Positions 46,001 through 58,500 of a stretch of DNA of 64,000 nucleotides are shown piece by piece. Source of the DNA: Apostichopus japonicus (lineage: Eukaryota; Echinodermata; Holothuroidea; Aspidochirotida; Stichopodidae). Each line of letters opens with the position of its first letter. The first letter of the stretch is position 1. The stretch spans positions 12,754,321-12,818,320 of the forward strand of contig NC_092578.1 of assembly GCF_037975245.1 (NCBI RefSeq), read 5' to 3'. The notes beneath the pieces were generated by a model. That model had not been told where the DNA came from and searched no databases. It saw only the letters and a program-made list of their open reading frames with translations. A program made the translations under genes and the position numbers.

Positions 46001-47611
46001 TCACAAAAATCCACCACAAAAATCCACCACAAAAAGAGTTTCCAAAGCACTTAAACAACCATAGATAAATGTAATACAACACTCAAGTTGTGAAATTTTA
46101 ACCCTAAATTTATATAGCTTTTTTAATACTACTGATAAGTTACCAAGTGCTGTAAACTGGTCATATATACCAAAAGATTGAGTGATTTGCAAACCCTGAA
46201 ACTGGCATGTTGTATGATATGCTGCAGATTTCCTGTAAACAAGGCTCTACTTGATTCATAAATAAGTACTCGGCCACATCGTGTGTCAACCTGAAAGAAA
46301 TAGACATAATTTTTATAGAATTCCTAAATACAAACTGTAAATGATGACATCCTAGGCTGCTAGCACAGATACATGTATGGTGAACAAAATTACCACCTTG
46401 ATGGTTATCTATTACATGTTAATACAACTAGGAAGCTAATTGTATTTTGCCAATTTTGAGCTGTCTACATAAACTTAATAGTTCAATCTTTTGTCAAGCA
46501 ATCCCACTTGCCTCAAACACAAGACTGCACGGTTTAAAGTTGGTAAAGGATGGCTAAGCCAAAGGCTGTCATACAGTCCCAGTGCTATGAGGGGCTTTCA
46601 CACCACCCATTCAGTAGTTACTTCAAAAAGGTACTGTAGAAAGATGAATAACAGATGGATAACAGCTAGATAGATTGACAGAGTGAAGATTCTGAGTCAC
46701 AATAGTTCAAGTGGCATAGCTTGTTCGAGCTAAAAGTAACATTCCAATATGGGGGAGTCTTTCGCATATCCAGTTGCTCAGACTTACACCAGTATTTTAC
46801 ATACACTGTGCTTGATCTCCATTAACCAGGTGCCACTCCATTAAATATGGAATAACAACATTTTGCTCCAGAGTCTCCGTTCATACAATACCATGATGGC
46901 AACTTCCATAGACCAGTCATGGAACCATGCAAAATATTTTGTGTGTCTTTGAGTGCAGCTTAACTTTCCTTTCCAATGTTTTTTGGTTGTGCTTCTATAC
47001 TGCTAGTACTATCTTTTTTATCAGCATGTTAATGATCATTGACATCTTCTGCCAGGGTGTGTTGTCAGGAAACCATCTTTGGAAAGATTAAGGCCAGACT
47101 GTATAGTCATGCTTTTGAATGACATATCAAGTTCTCTTGGATCTCATGCTGATCACCTGTCACAATTTTATTAAAATAGCTCAACACCTTGTCCAAACAA
47201 GGATCTCAATCACTGCAGTTTACAAAGTCATTACAAACTGAGGGCTTCCAATTCCATCCACAAAAGTCCACGAAATACGTACAGTATAGCCTAATGCTGA
47301 AGAACATGTGGAGTGAGTACTTGGTAATAATATTATATTTTTCAAAATTGCAGACAATACGCTGCACATTGACAAACAATGGGGCATTAGACATATTGTG
47401 AATCGCCTTTGGGAAAGCACGACACCCCTCCCCTTGGGTCCACCAGTACAAAGCTAAGTATTGATCCTAGGCCCTAGGGTACTAATAATTATTAAAATAC
47501 CAGAGTGAATTGCCGTGCATGACACTGGCAGTACAGTTTGCAGGCCTAAGTTAGGCTAACACAGTTACATTCCTAAAATACAGTTACGTCTAGTAGTAGT
47601 AGTAGCATGGT
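43029..47611. other. Gene-poor AT-rich region
   Basis: No ORF above 100 codons, no convincing exon pair and few repeats. There is a short duplicated CCAAAATGTTCTGCTCAGTA at about 43676 and 43712, and G/C tracts near 43327 and 43648. The low repeat load compared with the rest of the window is notable; part could be a long 3' UTR. Confidence 0.4.
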
Positions 47612-48192
47612 GGGCTCATAATTGACGCACTTAAGGATTTGATCAACGATGTCTATCAAGGAAAAATCCAAATCACTTAACTGTGTGTGTTTTTCATATG
47701 TGTAGTTCCTCCCCAATGTTATGATCTCAAAATATTTAAGGTTCTGTGCATATGCACCGTACAATTGAGCAGAATTTGACCACAAAATGTCTGCCGTGTC
47801 AAGTTCTTTCATACCCCTAAATTGACACATTCGATTATAAGCTAACTGTAGTGTAGGTCTAAGTGTATGCTTTGGATGCTGTTTGCTATGCTCTGAACCT
47901 CTAAGCTCAGACAGGTCAGGTCCGAGAGAGTAGTGGTATAATACTGAGGTAATTTTGGTTATTTTTACGGAGCAAGATTTCCAAATGTCCAAAAATGTGC
48001 AAAACTGAGGGGGAGGGTGCTAAAAGCTTAAAAAATACCACAATTTGGTCAGCAAATAGCTGAAATGGATTCAAACTAATGAAATATGTAATTTTGCTTG
48101 ACTGCAAAAAGTTTAGGTGGCCTGCTGTATCGTTGCTACAGTAGTAATTATTGAAGGTGCGTCAATTACGGGGGTGCGTCAATTATGAAGCC
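47612..48192. mobile_element. MITE-like element with TAATTGACGCAC termini
   Basis: GGGCTCATAATTGACGCAC on the left and the complement GGCTTCATAATTGACGCACC on the right form inverted ends about 580 bp apart. The right end has an extra tandem GGTGCGTCAATTA. A 139-codon minus-strand frame (47573-47992) mostly lies inside but is not recognisable. No target duplication is clear. Confidence 0.45.
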
Positions 48193-48455
48193 TTTACTAT
48201 ACTAGTAGTAGGCCTAACTACAGTAGTTAATACTATGCCTACTACTAGTTATAGGTAGGCTATATCGAAATTCGGACTTCTCCATCACTTCCAAAGCGCC
48301 CGAATCGACCGCTCGCCATTTCTCTATTTCTATGCTCCTTCACCTTGACTATACACGCTTGAAGTCGGGCTGGAAGTCGCCATTCTTCTCGTATACGCTT
48401 TGCACTTTGTTTACATCTATGGGCGCAGACATCTTGATTTGGGGTGCTTGGCAGC

Positions 48456-48588
48456 GATTGGCTGAAACCCCAAACCTTCTTTAAGATCTATTTTGATTGG
48501 TGCTAACATACTGTGACGCCGTCACCCTCTATAGAGGAAAATCAACTTGAAGTTAGCGGTAGTTGTTCACTTCAGAAGTCGGTGTAAG
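48456..48588 (+). promoter_or_regulatory. Possible promoter and first exon
   Basis: Two ATTGG boxes (inverted CCAAT) at 48457-48461 and 48496-48500, then a palindromic CRE-like TGACGCCGTCA at 48514-48524. Next come about 60 bases ending in GTGTAAG before a consensus donor GTAAGG at 48589. The region is GC-richer than its surroundings. This would be a non-coding first exon on the plus strand; the CCAAT boxes could equally serve a minus-strand transcript. Confidence 0.35.
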
Positions 48589-50108
48589 GTAAGGTATCGT
48601 TTGCAAACAATTTATCTGCATATTAAGCAACTTCATTTATTGGATAAATAATATACGTCTTCATTGCCGGCATATAAAATCTTGCACAAACACAACTCGA
48701 AAGCGGAAAGCCATTTCTATATTCATGTTATTTCCAACGAAGGTGTAGTGGTTGTCATTTTGTCAGGTTGTAATAGGAGAACACTAGGTCTGTGTTCAAT
48801 TCATATGTTTACAGCAATGCAGAAATGTCTTTTAAGTTGTAACAAAGCTGGAAATCGTTGCTTCAAGGGAAAGGTATTCTCACTCGTTACCAGTAGCGTC
48901 GAGAGCCAATTTGGACCTCGGGGACACTGGTGTCTCTTGGACGTACTGTAACCCCCCCCCCCATTCCCTCTCGTCAGGCCTTTACTTTACTTTGTGTTGT
49001 TTTAACTTCGTATCTTGTGTATTAAGTATTATTGCAAAATGTCTACTTCGGATATTGGTCGCATAGATAATGAGTGACAGACTAAGTTAATCTATGAGGG
49101 TCACGGGTGCGGGATTCGTCAATATGTTCTATTGACAGACTGAGTTAATCTATGAGGGTCACGGGTGCGGGATTCGGCAAGATGTTCTATTCGACATAAT
49201 GACACATTTTTGAACATTTGTACCATAACATGTAAGCATTTACCGTCAATGACGTTTTGTCTTGATCTACCAGGTTTTGGTAACATTCTCGTGAAAGTTC
49301 GTCTCGATTATTGTTTTTATTCTTAATTTAAAACCGTTTTCACATGTTTACACTACCTGGCTGTCTGAATACTGCCTGTTTTATTTTGTGCTTTAAGATA
49401 CCGACCTTTGTTCTATTTACATTCTTATAGATTTATGGATGTTCTCTTTGTTTAATCATTGTTCTAATTATTCACAGGACATCATTTAATAATTACGAAA
49501 GCTGATTTTGCTTCAATTAATTATTATTTATTATTTTCTTTTGATGAAGTTAATCGTTAATACACGGAGTAATGTTTGGGGTTATTCGATCAGTGACCAG
49601 AAGCCTAGGTTTGAAAAGGAAAAAATCATTAAGTGTTCCAATTTTTTGATCAATCAAAGGCTTAAAAACTTCCAGTCTTCTGATTGTAAATTTCACAAGA
49701 TTAACTTTGCTATATATGTGCAACATTGATGTAATCATGGCCGTGCAATTTATTATCAGTCTTTCTGAAATTGTATTTTCCTAATTTAAAGGAATATCAT
49801 GAACAGGTTCTGTATATATTCTTTTCACAGTATCGGTGGCTCCATGACGGAGCCCATACTTTAATATCATAAGTTTAACCATGGATGGTAAATGCTATAA
49901 TCCTAAGGACATAAGGGCATATTCGGTCTGCACGGCGAGGGCGGAAGGGGGGTTCTGGCTTTGGGCTTCTTTGGTATACTGTTCATCACATCAAGCTGTA
50001 ATTTTCTACTACCAATTTGACATGTTTATTGTTCTTGTATGTTATGTGTTACTCATTCTTTCTATTAAGCTCCTTTGTCACATATCTTATTTCTCTTCAT
50101 CTGTACAG
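48589..50108. other. Putative intron or spacer
   Basis: No supported coding sequence. It includes a 61-bp tandem duplication at 49076-49195. Confidence 0.35.
49076..49195 (+). repeat. 61-bp tandem duplication
   Basis: The stretch from GACAGACTAAGTTAATCTAT through GTTCTATT occurs twice, with three or four mismatches. Confidence 0.85.
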
Positions 50109-50229
50109 ATTTCATGAGGTCATCCTGAGTTTCAAAGATGATGGGTTTACCTGCAAGCAGAGGACTGTAGTGAAACATGCTGGATCTGTATCCGCGAGAT
50201 TACAAATGTACGATATAAATACAACTTGA
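50109..50229 (+). CDS. Candidate terminal exon, unknown gene
   Basis: After the acceptor TTCTCTTCATCTGTACAG, forty codons stay open (FHEVILSFKDDGFTCKQRTV, then VKHAGSVSARLQMYDINTT) to a TGA. The composition looks protein-like, but no family is recognised and no upstream coding exon was joined. It could be the last exon of a gene starting near 48588. Confidence 0.25.
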
Positions 50230-51966
50230 TTGGATAAATTCTAGGTTAAAATAATACTACAAAACTGGATGTCAGTACCGCACTATATAAACCTACGTAA
50301 ACGCGTATTACAATAACAAGGCTATACTGCTGAAGTTCTATTAAAGTCTACACAGTGATGGTCAGGTGTTGTGAGTAATCTCAGTGGAAGAGCTCAAGAA
50401 GATGGACACCATTGGTCAGATGTTGATAACCGCAACAAATATATGAATTCAGAGTTTATATCGTAATAAACAGGATAAACGTAAACGTGATTAACTTCCT
50501 GCAGACGATGTATAGATGTAGGCTATGGAATACTTTGTGGAGTACTGTACTGTTGTGAGAGCAAGATAGCGATCTTAAGTTAAGAATCTAAGGCATCATA
50601 ACCACGAATTTAAAAAGACTATTCTTCGCTCTCGAAATTTAATATAGCCCCAGGTGTTTTTTATTAAAATATTTAAAATGAAAATATGAAAAGAAACTCT
50701 GAGAATGTTTTACAAGAACGATATAAGCAAAAGGAAAGAATTCATGTTATTTTTCAGAAATTACTTTATTTAAATGTAAAGTGATACTCTAACATGATGT
50801 GAACTGGTAATGAACGGCGTTTAAAGGTTGGACGAGTAGGGCGGGGTTAGTGGTACCATTATTTATTCTCATCCACAAGACACGTTGTAGCCGCATCCTC
50901 TTGGTAACATCAAACTCAACACAACAATTGAAACTACGATACAACCACATCGGATAATACTATACAGACTGTTTGTATCATTGTATATGTAAATCTATGC
51001 AATAACATGTGAGTATTGTAAGTGCCCACTCTCTGTGGATTAGTGTGGTGCTTGAGCATACATAACGAAACTCTAGACAAACTATAATAGACAAAAAGAG
51101 TATTCTTTCACTTTTACTTTTGTATGTGACTGTTTAAGGTATGTCAATGCTACAGATCGATTGCATGGACATACTATATACTTCCTCGTACGTAGTTAGA
51201 ATTGTACAAACTGTGACATTTAGGCCTCGTTGTAGTATACCTACGTTGTTAATGCTGAAATGCAGTGTTACGAATTACAATGATCATTAAAGCTTCCTGT
51301 ATTACTTAGTGTACAACATAAAACACCAGACATCTCAATCGACTAACCTCGAGCAATCACGTGACATATATTGGCCAATAGCGTCAGCTGTGACACATTC
51401 ATTAGGCTCTGAAGTTTGGCGGTAACCTTAAACATTGAAATAACATGTTGTAATAGATTGTTTCATATCAAATATATACTTATTACATTTATGCTCCCTA
51501 CGATAGTTTGATTGGAAACGTAGTTAAATTGATTGAATTCAAATAAAACATTTCTTAACACATCATTTATTGTCTGTCATATTAAGCCGGGTTTGAGGTA
51601 ATTGTATGTTCAGTTCAACTTAACGTACCGATGAAATGAAGTCTTAGCTATAAACATGCACAGTTCTATATATCGCTTAAATAGGTTATAAATGATGGTA
51701 CGTTCATATTGTAAGGAGATCATTTCGTTATTGTTCTTCGACGCAACTTGAAACCATTGGTGTATATAAAGTCGCCATTGGGATCTCGTAGAAGCTGTGG
51801 TCAATCAATTTCTCGAAAATCTGTTAAAAAATCAAATAATCAAAAATCAAATATTATCAATAATCAACGTCGAATATATATGTTAAAAAGTAATAACAGA
51901 ATGATTCAAAAGTACTTTACTGTTTGAAATTTTGATATCCTTTTATTTTTTGTCTTTGTATATTTT

Positions 51967-52001
<35 letters not shown>

Positions 52002-52340
52002 ATAAAGTGTTTGTAGCACTGTTACAGGCCTGGCGATTATAAACGCCTTCCAGTTGTATTCATGGTTATAAAAAAATTAAAAAAATTGAATTTCGTGCAT
52101 TACTTAAATTGGAAATAACAATATGTTTTTAACAAATGTCTTTGTTTTTGTAGTTTTTAATTGAACCACAGTTCGTCTGACGTAAGGAGGCTAAAATTCC
52201 TATAAAGTCATTTATAATTATTAAACAAAACTTAAATAATAAAAGTTACTTCAATTATTGAAATATAAACTAAATAACCAAAACTAAAATGATATAATAT
52301 TGTATGTCCAAATAAATGAAGTTTATTCCTTCTGAAACTG
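50230..52340. other. No gene recognised
   Basis: AT-rich DNA with a TA run at about 51969-51998. It is the region downstream of the minus-strand receptor gene. Confidence 0.45.
52322..52327 (-). terminator. Candidate polyadenylation signal of the receptor gene
   Basis: AATAAA on the minus strand 13 bases after the stop codon. It is unusually close; further AATAAA-like hexamers lie downstream. Confidence 0.35.
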
Positions 52341-52518
52341 TCATGTAGTGATGCGTCTGGTGCGTTTAGTCATATGATAACTCAGTCGTCTAGTTATACA
52401 TGGTTTTAACTGTTGTAGATCTTTTATTATACGAACCGTTTTAAATGAAGCTCTCAGCTGATGGATAGATGGCCTTAGAGAACAATTTTCACTCCAGCAA
52501 TCAAACAGAAGAAAGTTT
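52341..52518 (-). CDS. Receptor pseudokinase, last exon
   Basis: Starts after the acceptor CCATGTTTTTCTTAG. Encodes NFLLFDCWSENCSLRPSIHQ, matching the kinase alpha-H/alpha-I region (CW...RPSI.QL), then a basic tail ending KRTRRITT and a TGA stop. Confidence 0.8.
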
Positions 52519-55500
52519 CTAAGAAAAACATGGAGAAGCATTAACATATAGTACATTGACAAGTATTATCATAACCCATATATGTGTGCGAAACTGAAAT
52601 ATTTTCACTTTAAACTGTCAAATCTAACATACCTCTCTTGACTAAAACAATTTAGTATGAATGAATTAGTTATTATGATATGTTTTAATCTAATGTAACT
52701 CGATAAACAAGACCCAATTAGCGAGCTGACCCCATGGATTCTCAAGTTTATGAACAAGACATCGTTTATGTTATGACAATATACCAACCTTAACTGTAGA
52801 AACCTTTCTGGCCATAGTAAATTAGGGGCGATGATAGTATCACCAGGCTTGATCTCTTTATCGACGGCGAATGGCGGCTTTCCTATTAGAATCAGCACAA
52901 TGAATATTCATATATTATGTATTGCTTTATTGTTTTAGATTGTAGATGACATGACAAAAACCTTTATGTCTTGAATCATTTAAAAATAGTATATCATAGC
53001 ACAATCCGATACAAAACTCAAAGTTTGTGCGTATAACATTTCCATTGGGCTGCTGGTTTAACATATTGTGTCCGAGTCAGTCAACTAAATTTGCAAAGTT
53101 TCCAATAAACTCTTGCAATCAAATCAAAAGAATATATAGCACTGCAAGGTTCAAGCAGTTTTATATAGGAATGATTTACCATCTGCTATGACCTCCCATA
53201 TAACAATAGCTGTAGCCCATACATCACTCTCGGCTGTATATTCACTCCGAAACAAAGCTTCAGGAGGGAAGAGATTTAAGGATTTTGAAACTTCATCCTG
53301 TAAATGAAAGGATATTTGGTGTAAAGATACGTTACCAAAATTGTGTAAAACAACATTTCCAGGATAGTATTACGACCCACCCCTTCCGCCTTCCCCCACC
53401 CATTCATTAAAAGCTGTGTTCAGTCTCCGATAATGTATACCTGTAAGATATTTGTGGACATATCAAATTGTTGTAGTGTATTGTCGACAAATATAACACT
53501 CATCACATATATTAGAAATTCATCTTTACCTTATAAGAGGGAAAGGGAAAGGCAAAGTATGCTACTCCTGTTCGATCACTACAGGAAACATTATAATTAT
53601 GAAAGACTGAGTCAGGTATGGCATGTTTATTAAGAGAAAGAAACAATTAGTTTACCACTCATTAAATGTGCTACCCTATTTACAGATTTTGCAAGTGTAA
53701 CTAACAGAACAGAAAGCACTTCGTTTTTCATTTCAGATACCTAGGTCTACCTTGCAGGGTTCTCAATTAGCTTTATATGTGAGGAACAGAGAAAGGAAAT
53801 CCTCCCGTAATGTTGATCTAAAGAGTTGTTTTAGACACTCATTTCAACGTTTTCCTATTAGTTCCTTTAATATCATGCAGACAATTATCAATAAGACAAT
53901 AAGGTGGAAGTCTCGCTGACAGTGAAGAGCTCAGCGCGTGACGAGAATCACTCATTAATTGGTTTATATTTTACCTGTGTTTTCTTGAATGCTATTATCT
54001 TTGGTGCATCTTCGGCGAGACAGAAATCATATAATTTACATTGTCCTTGTTTGGTATACAAAATCTTCTTTGTTGATAAACCAGGATGGAGAAACTAGAA
54101 GAAAAAAATTGTCCCAAATATAGGTCGGTAGAAATATATACATTATTTTGCTTTCGTAATGAATGTCTCAGTTAGGTTATGTACATAATATAACATAGAA
54201 TATCATATCACATCATATTGCAACACGTTACAACACATCATATCACACTACATGACAACACAACATATCACGACATAGTATACGGTACGTTACATTCAAG
54301 ATTAAGCTTACTCCATAAGACTGTAAGAATAAATGTCTCAGTTAGGTTATTTACATCATAACACAATATAACATAGATTATCATATCACATCATATAACA
54401 ACACGTTACAACACATCATATCACACTACATGACAACACGACATGTCACGTCATAGTATACGGTACGTTACATTTAAAAATAAACTTACTCCATAAGACT
54501 GTAAGAATAAATGTCTCAGTTAGGTTATGTACATCATAACACAATATAACATAGATTATCATATCACATCATATAACAACACGTTACAACACACCATATC
54601 ACACTACATGACAACACGACATGTCACGTCATAGTATACGGTACGTTACATTCAAGATTAAGCTTACTCCATAAGACTGTAAGAATAAATGTCTCAGTTA
54701 GGTTATGTACATCATAACACAATATAACATAGATTATCATATCACATCATATAACAACACGTTACAACACATCATATCACACTACATGACAACACGACAT
54801 GTCACGTCATAGTATACGGTACGTTACATTCAAGATTAAGCTTACTCCATAAGACTGTAAGAATAAATGTCTCAGTTAGGTTATGTACATCATAACACAA
54901 TATAACATAGATTATCATATCACATCATATAACAACACGTTACAACACATCATATCACACTACATGACAACACGACATATCACGACATAGTATACGGTAC
55001 GTTACATTCAAGATTAAGCTTACTCCATAAGACTGTAAGAATAAATGTCTCAGTTAGGTTATTTACATCATAACACAATATAACATAGATTATCATATCA
55101 CATCATATAACAACACGTTACAACACATCATATCACACTACATGACAACACGACATGTCACGTCACAGTATACGGTACGTTACATTCAAGAATAAACTTA
55201 CTCCATAAGACTTTAAGACTTCCATTCCTTCCAGTATACCCGCTAACATTTTCATAACCTCTGTCACTGACATGGTACTACTTAACTCTCCCTGCGCACT
55301 GGAGTCACTCGTTATAAGGCTATCCAATGGATCACATACAAGATGTTCGGTGATAAGATAAAGAAAACCTAATAGTATACAAGAAATACAAAAGAAAATA
55401 AGTATGAACAATTTAGTAATTTCTAATTAATTATTGGATCTTTATGACACTTTCTACTACTACATCATATTTACATTCGATACGTTACATACTGTAAGCT

Positions 55501-58500
55501 TACAATGTTATTATCCATTATGTTCAGCTGGTCAACAAACACTGTGATTCTGAAGTGATTAAAAGCTATAGTCCATGTAGAACTTTACTTTTGTGGCGGA
55601 TGAAAGAGGAACATATATGCTAAGATTTCTGTTGAAATTTCCACATAGCTAGTTTAAGACGTTGATAACCGAAACTGTAACAGTTTGTACATGCATACGT
55701 GAACTTTCAACAAACAGCTATGACAGACGTGCTTTGATATATATAGTTCCACGCTGACAGTTTAATATTTGGTTTTGCTTTTACTTGTCATTTCATTATC
55801 TTAACAATGGATTGGATTGGGTTTCAGCTTTACTTAACCAACGTGATGTGAAATTAATAGTCAGGTGGCTTAGCAACAATTTTTAGGCTTAACGTTACAG
55901 GCTGGACAAAAGTACCAAATTTGGCATGGAGTTTCTTTTCGACCTATCTATCACTTTTATCCGTGGAACCCACTTGATCGGCTCCGATTTTCCAAGATGG
56001 CGGCCAAAATCCAAGATGGCCGCCAGAAAAAAAGGAAATGTCATATATCTGGCTGTAAAAATCGGAGACGAACAAATGAGGGGTCAATTAAGGTGTTTCC
56101 GTGGTTACTGAAACAGATGATGGTCACGGCATGTTGCTCGAGTAAGCCACTTCCAAGATGGCGGCCAAAATCCAAGATGGCCGCCAGAAAAAAAGGAAAT
56201 GTCATATATCTGGCTGTAAATATCGGAGATGAACAAATGAGGGGTCATTCAGATGTTTCCGGGGTCACTGAAACAGATGATGGCCATGGCATGCTGCTCG
56301 AGTAATCCACTTCCAAGATGGCGGCCAAAATCCAAGATGGCCGCCAGAAAAAGGAAATGTCATATATCTGGCTGTAAAAATCGGAGATGAACAAATGAGT
56401 GGTCAATAAAGGTGTTTCCGGGGTCACTGAAACAGATGATGGCCATGGCATGTTGCTTGGGTAACCCACTTCCAAGATGGCGGCCAGAATCCAAGATGGC
56501 CACCTGGAAAAAAAGGAAATTTCATATATATTCATTCCTCAGACCCATGTGCCCTTCCTTTACTGATTGGGACCATCAAACCTTCCGTCCTCAAACGTGT
56601 AAATGAAACCAGGCTAGCACCCTGACTATATGTTTTGGCTGGTAGTCTTATTGTGTCACTTTGGCTCAGGAAGCCACTTAGGACTTATTGGGGAACTTTG
56701 AGGTGTGATCGACCGTGGATAGACACTGTCGCAAAGCCCGTTATTATATGGGACTAACGAGTGTCATGTAAGACTGATTACATTGAGTCAACTATATAAT
56801 AGGGTAACTTCGGGGAAAACCGACCAAATGTGAATACCGACTCATTGGAAGATTTTGTACGATTGTGCACACTTCATAAACACAACGTCAATTCTGCTAA
56901 CTTGACTTGATCAAGTTTGTTAAAGTTCGTGATTTGCCATGTGCCATGGTCTCCTTGGACCAGGAGAAGACCTTTGACATGGTAGAACACGACTTTCTGT
57001 TCAGAACCTTAGAGTCCTTTGGATTGAACTCAGTGTTTATTCGTTGGGTCATGTTACTAAATAAGGACGTCACGAACATGGTCACTGTTAACGGATTAAC
57101 TTCTGGTCCCTTCCCGGTTCGAAGGTTCGAGTCCATCGGTGTTGTCCCCTCTCCCCGTTGTTGTATGTTCTCTTCAGCAAAACGCTTAGTACCTCGCTGG
57201 ACAGATGCTTAGGTTATCGACCCTTCAATGTACGGGGTGGGGCTAGAGTTACAAGCGTGCAATATGCCGATGACGTCACTTGTATTTTGTCAGACCTCGC
57301 CTCCTTCAAGCCTTTATTGAAGGTTTTGGCCACCTTCCAAGAGGCTACTGGTGCCAGACTTAGCAAGTCCAAGACCAAAGGGCTGCGTTTAGGAGGTTGG
57401 CGCGGCCAATCCCTCTTGTTCGATGCTACTTGGTCAGATGTCATGATCAGGGTAAATGGCATCTGGCTAGGTTATGGTGCCCCCGAGGCCACCACTTGGG
57501 CCGAGAAGGCTGATCAGGTGGAGGCAAGGCTCGACACATTCAGTCGGAGGTGGCTCTCCCTCCCTGGAAAGGTTACAGTTGTTAATCGTTTTATTGTTCC
57601 TCTTCTTTGGTATCCTGGTACGGTGATCGCTGCACCGGATCATGCTTTAGTGAGATTGGAGAGGATCATTTTTGATTTCATTTGGGGAAAGCGCAAACCA
57701 AACCTTGTCAAAAGGATCGTTCTGTAAAAGACCCCCTTGACCGGTTGGCTCCGGTCCACATACCATCTAAACTGCGCCTTTTCCTTTGAAAGGTGTGTTC
57801 GTTGCGTTTGAGAATCCTTCGTTTCCCTTTGCCTTTCTTGTTAGGTTCTGGTGTGGGTTTCTTTTTGGCCACCACTGGCCTGGATCCTTTTCCAATAACC
57901 GGCCAAATGCGACACGCCCCTCGGGGGATGTATACTCAGATTGGTGACTCACTTCATAGAATCAAAGAGGAGGGCGGGCCAGATGTTCTGCTGAAGGTGG
58001 CCCCCTTTGTGTTATGTTCAATGCCCGCGCCTGTGTGCCCGTCGGGTTGCCAAATCGCCATCACTCCAGATGTGTGCCGGTCTGTGTGTTGTAAGTCACT
58101 AGATAGCTGTCTCCAGGACTTGGCATGGAGGATTGCACATGGAGTCCTCATCACTAACCATTTTCGCCTAGTCAGGTGGCGATTAGGTGATGGGATTTGT
58201 CAACATGTGGGCTGTGAGGCCATCGAGACTATGCAACACCTTTTGCTGGAGTGTCCCTTTGTCCGGTTGGTATTGGAATGATGGTTTCACGCCTTTGTTA
58301 TTGGTGTTATTGGTTGCACACTGTGGGCCATTAGTAGTGATTTTGTATTGTATGGTTTGTTGTCCTCTGTGTGCCCAAGATAGGTTAGGGATTTGCTGTT
58401 GTTGTTTGCCGCTATCATCAGGAGACACATCTGGAACAGCAGTTGCCGCCTAGTTTTGATGGGGACGTCTGGAGGGCCGAGGCTGTCGTCTCCCTCATGC

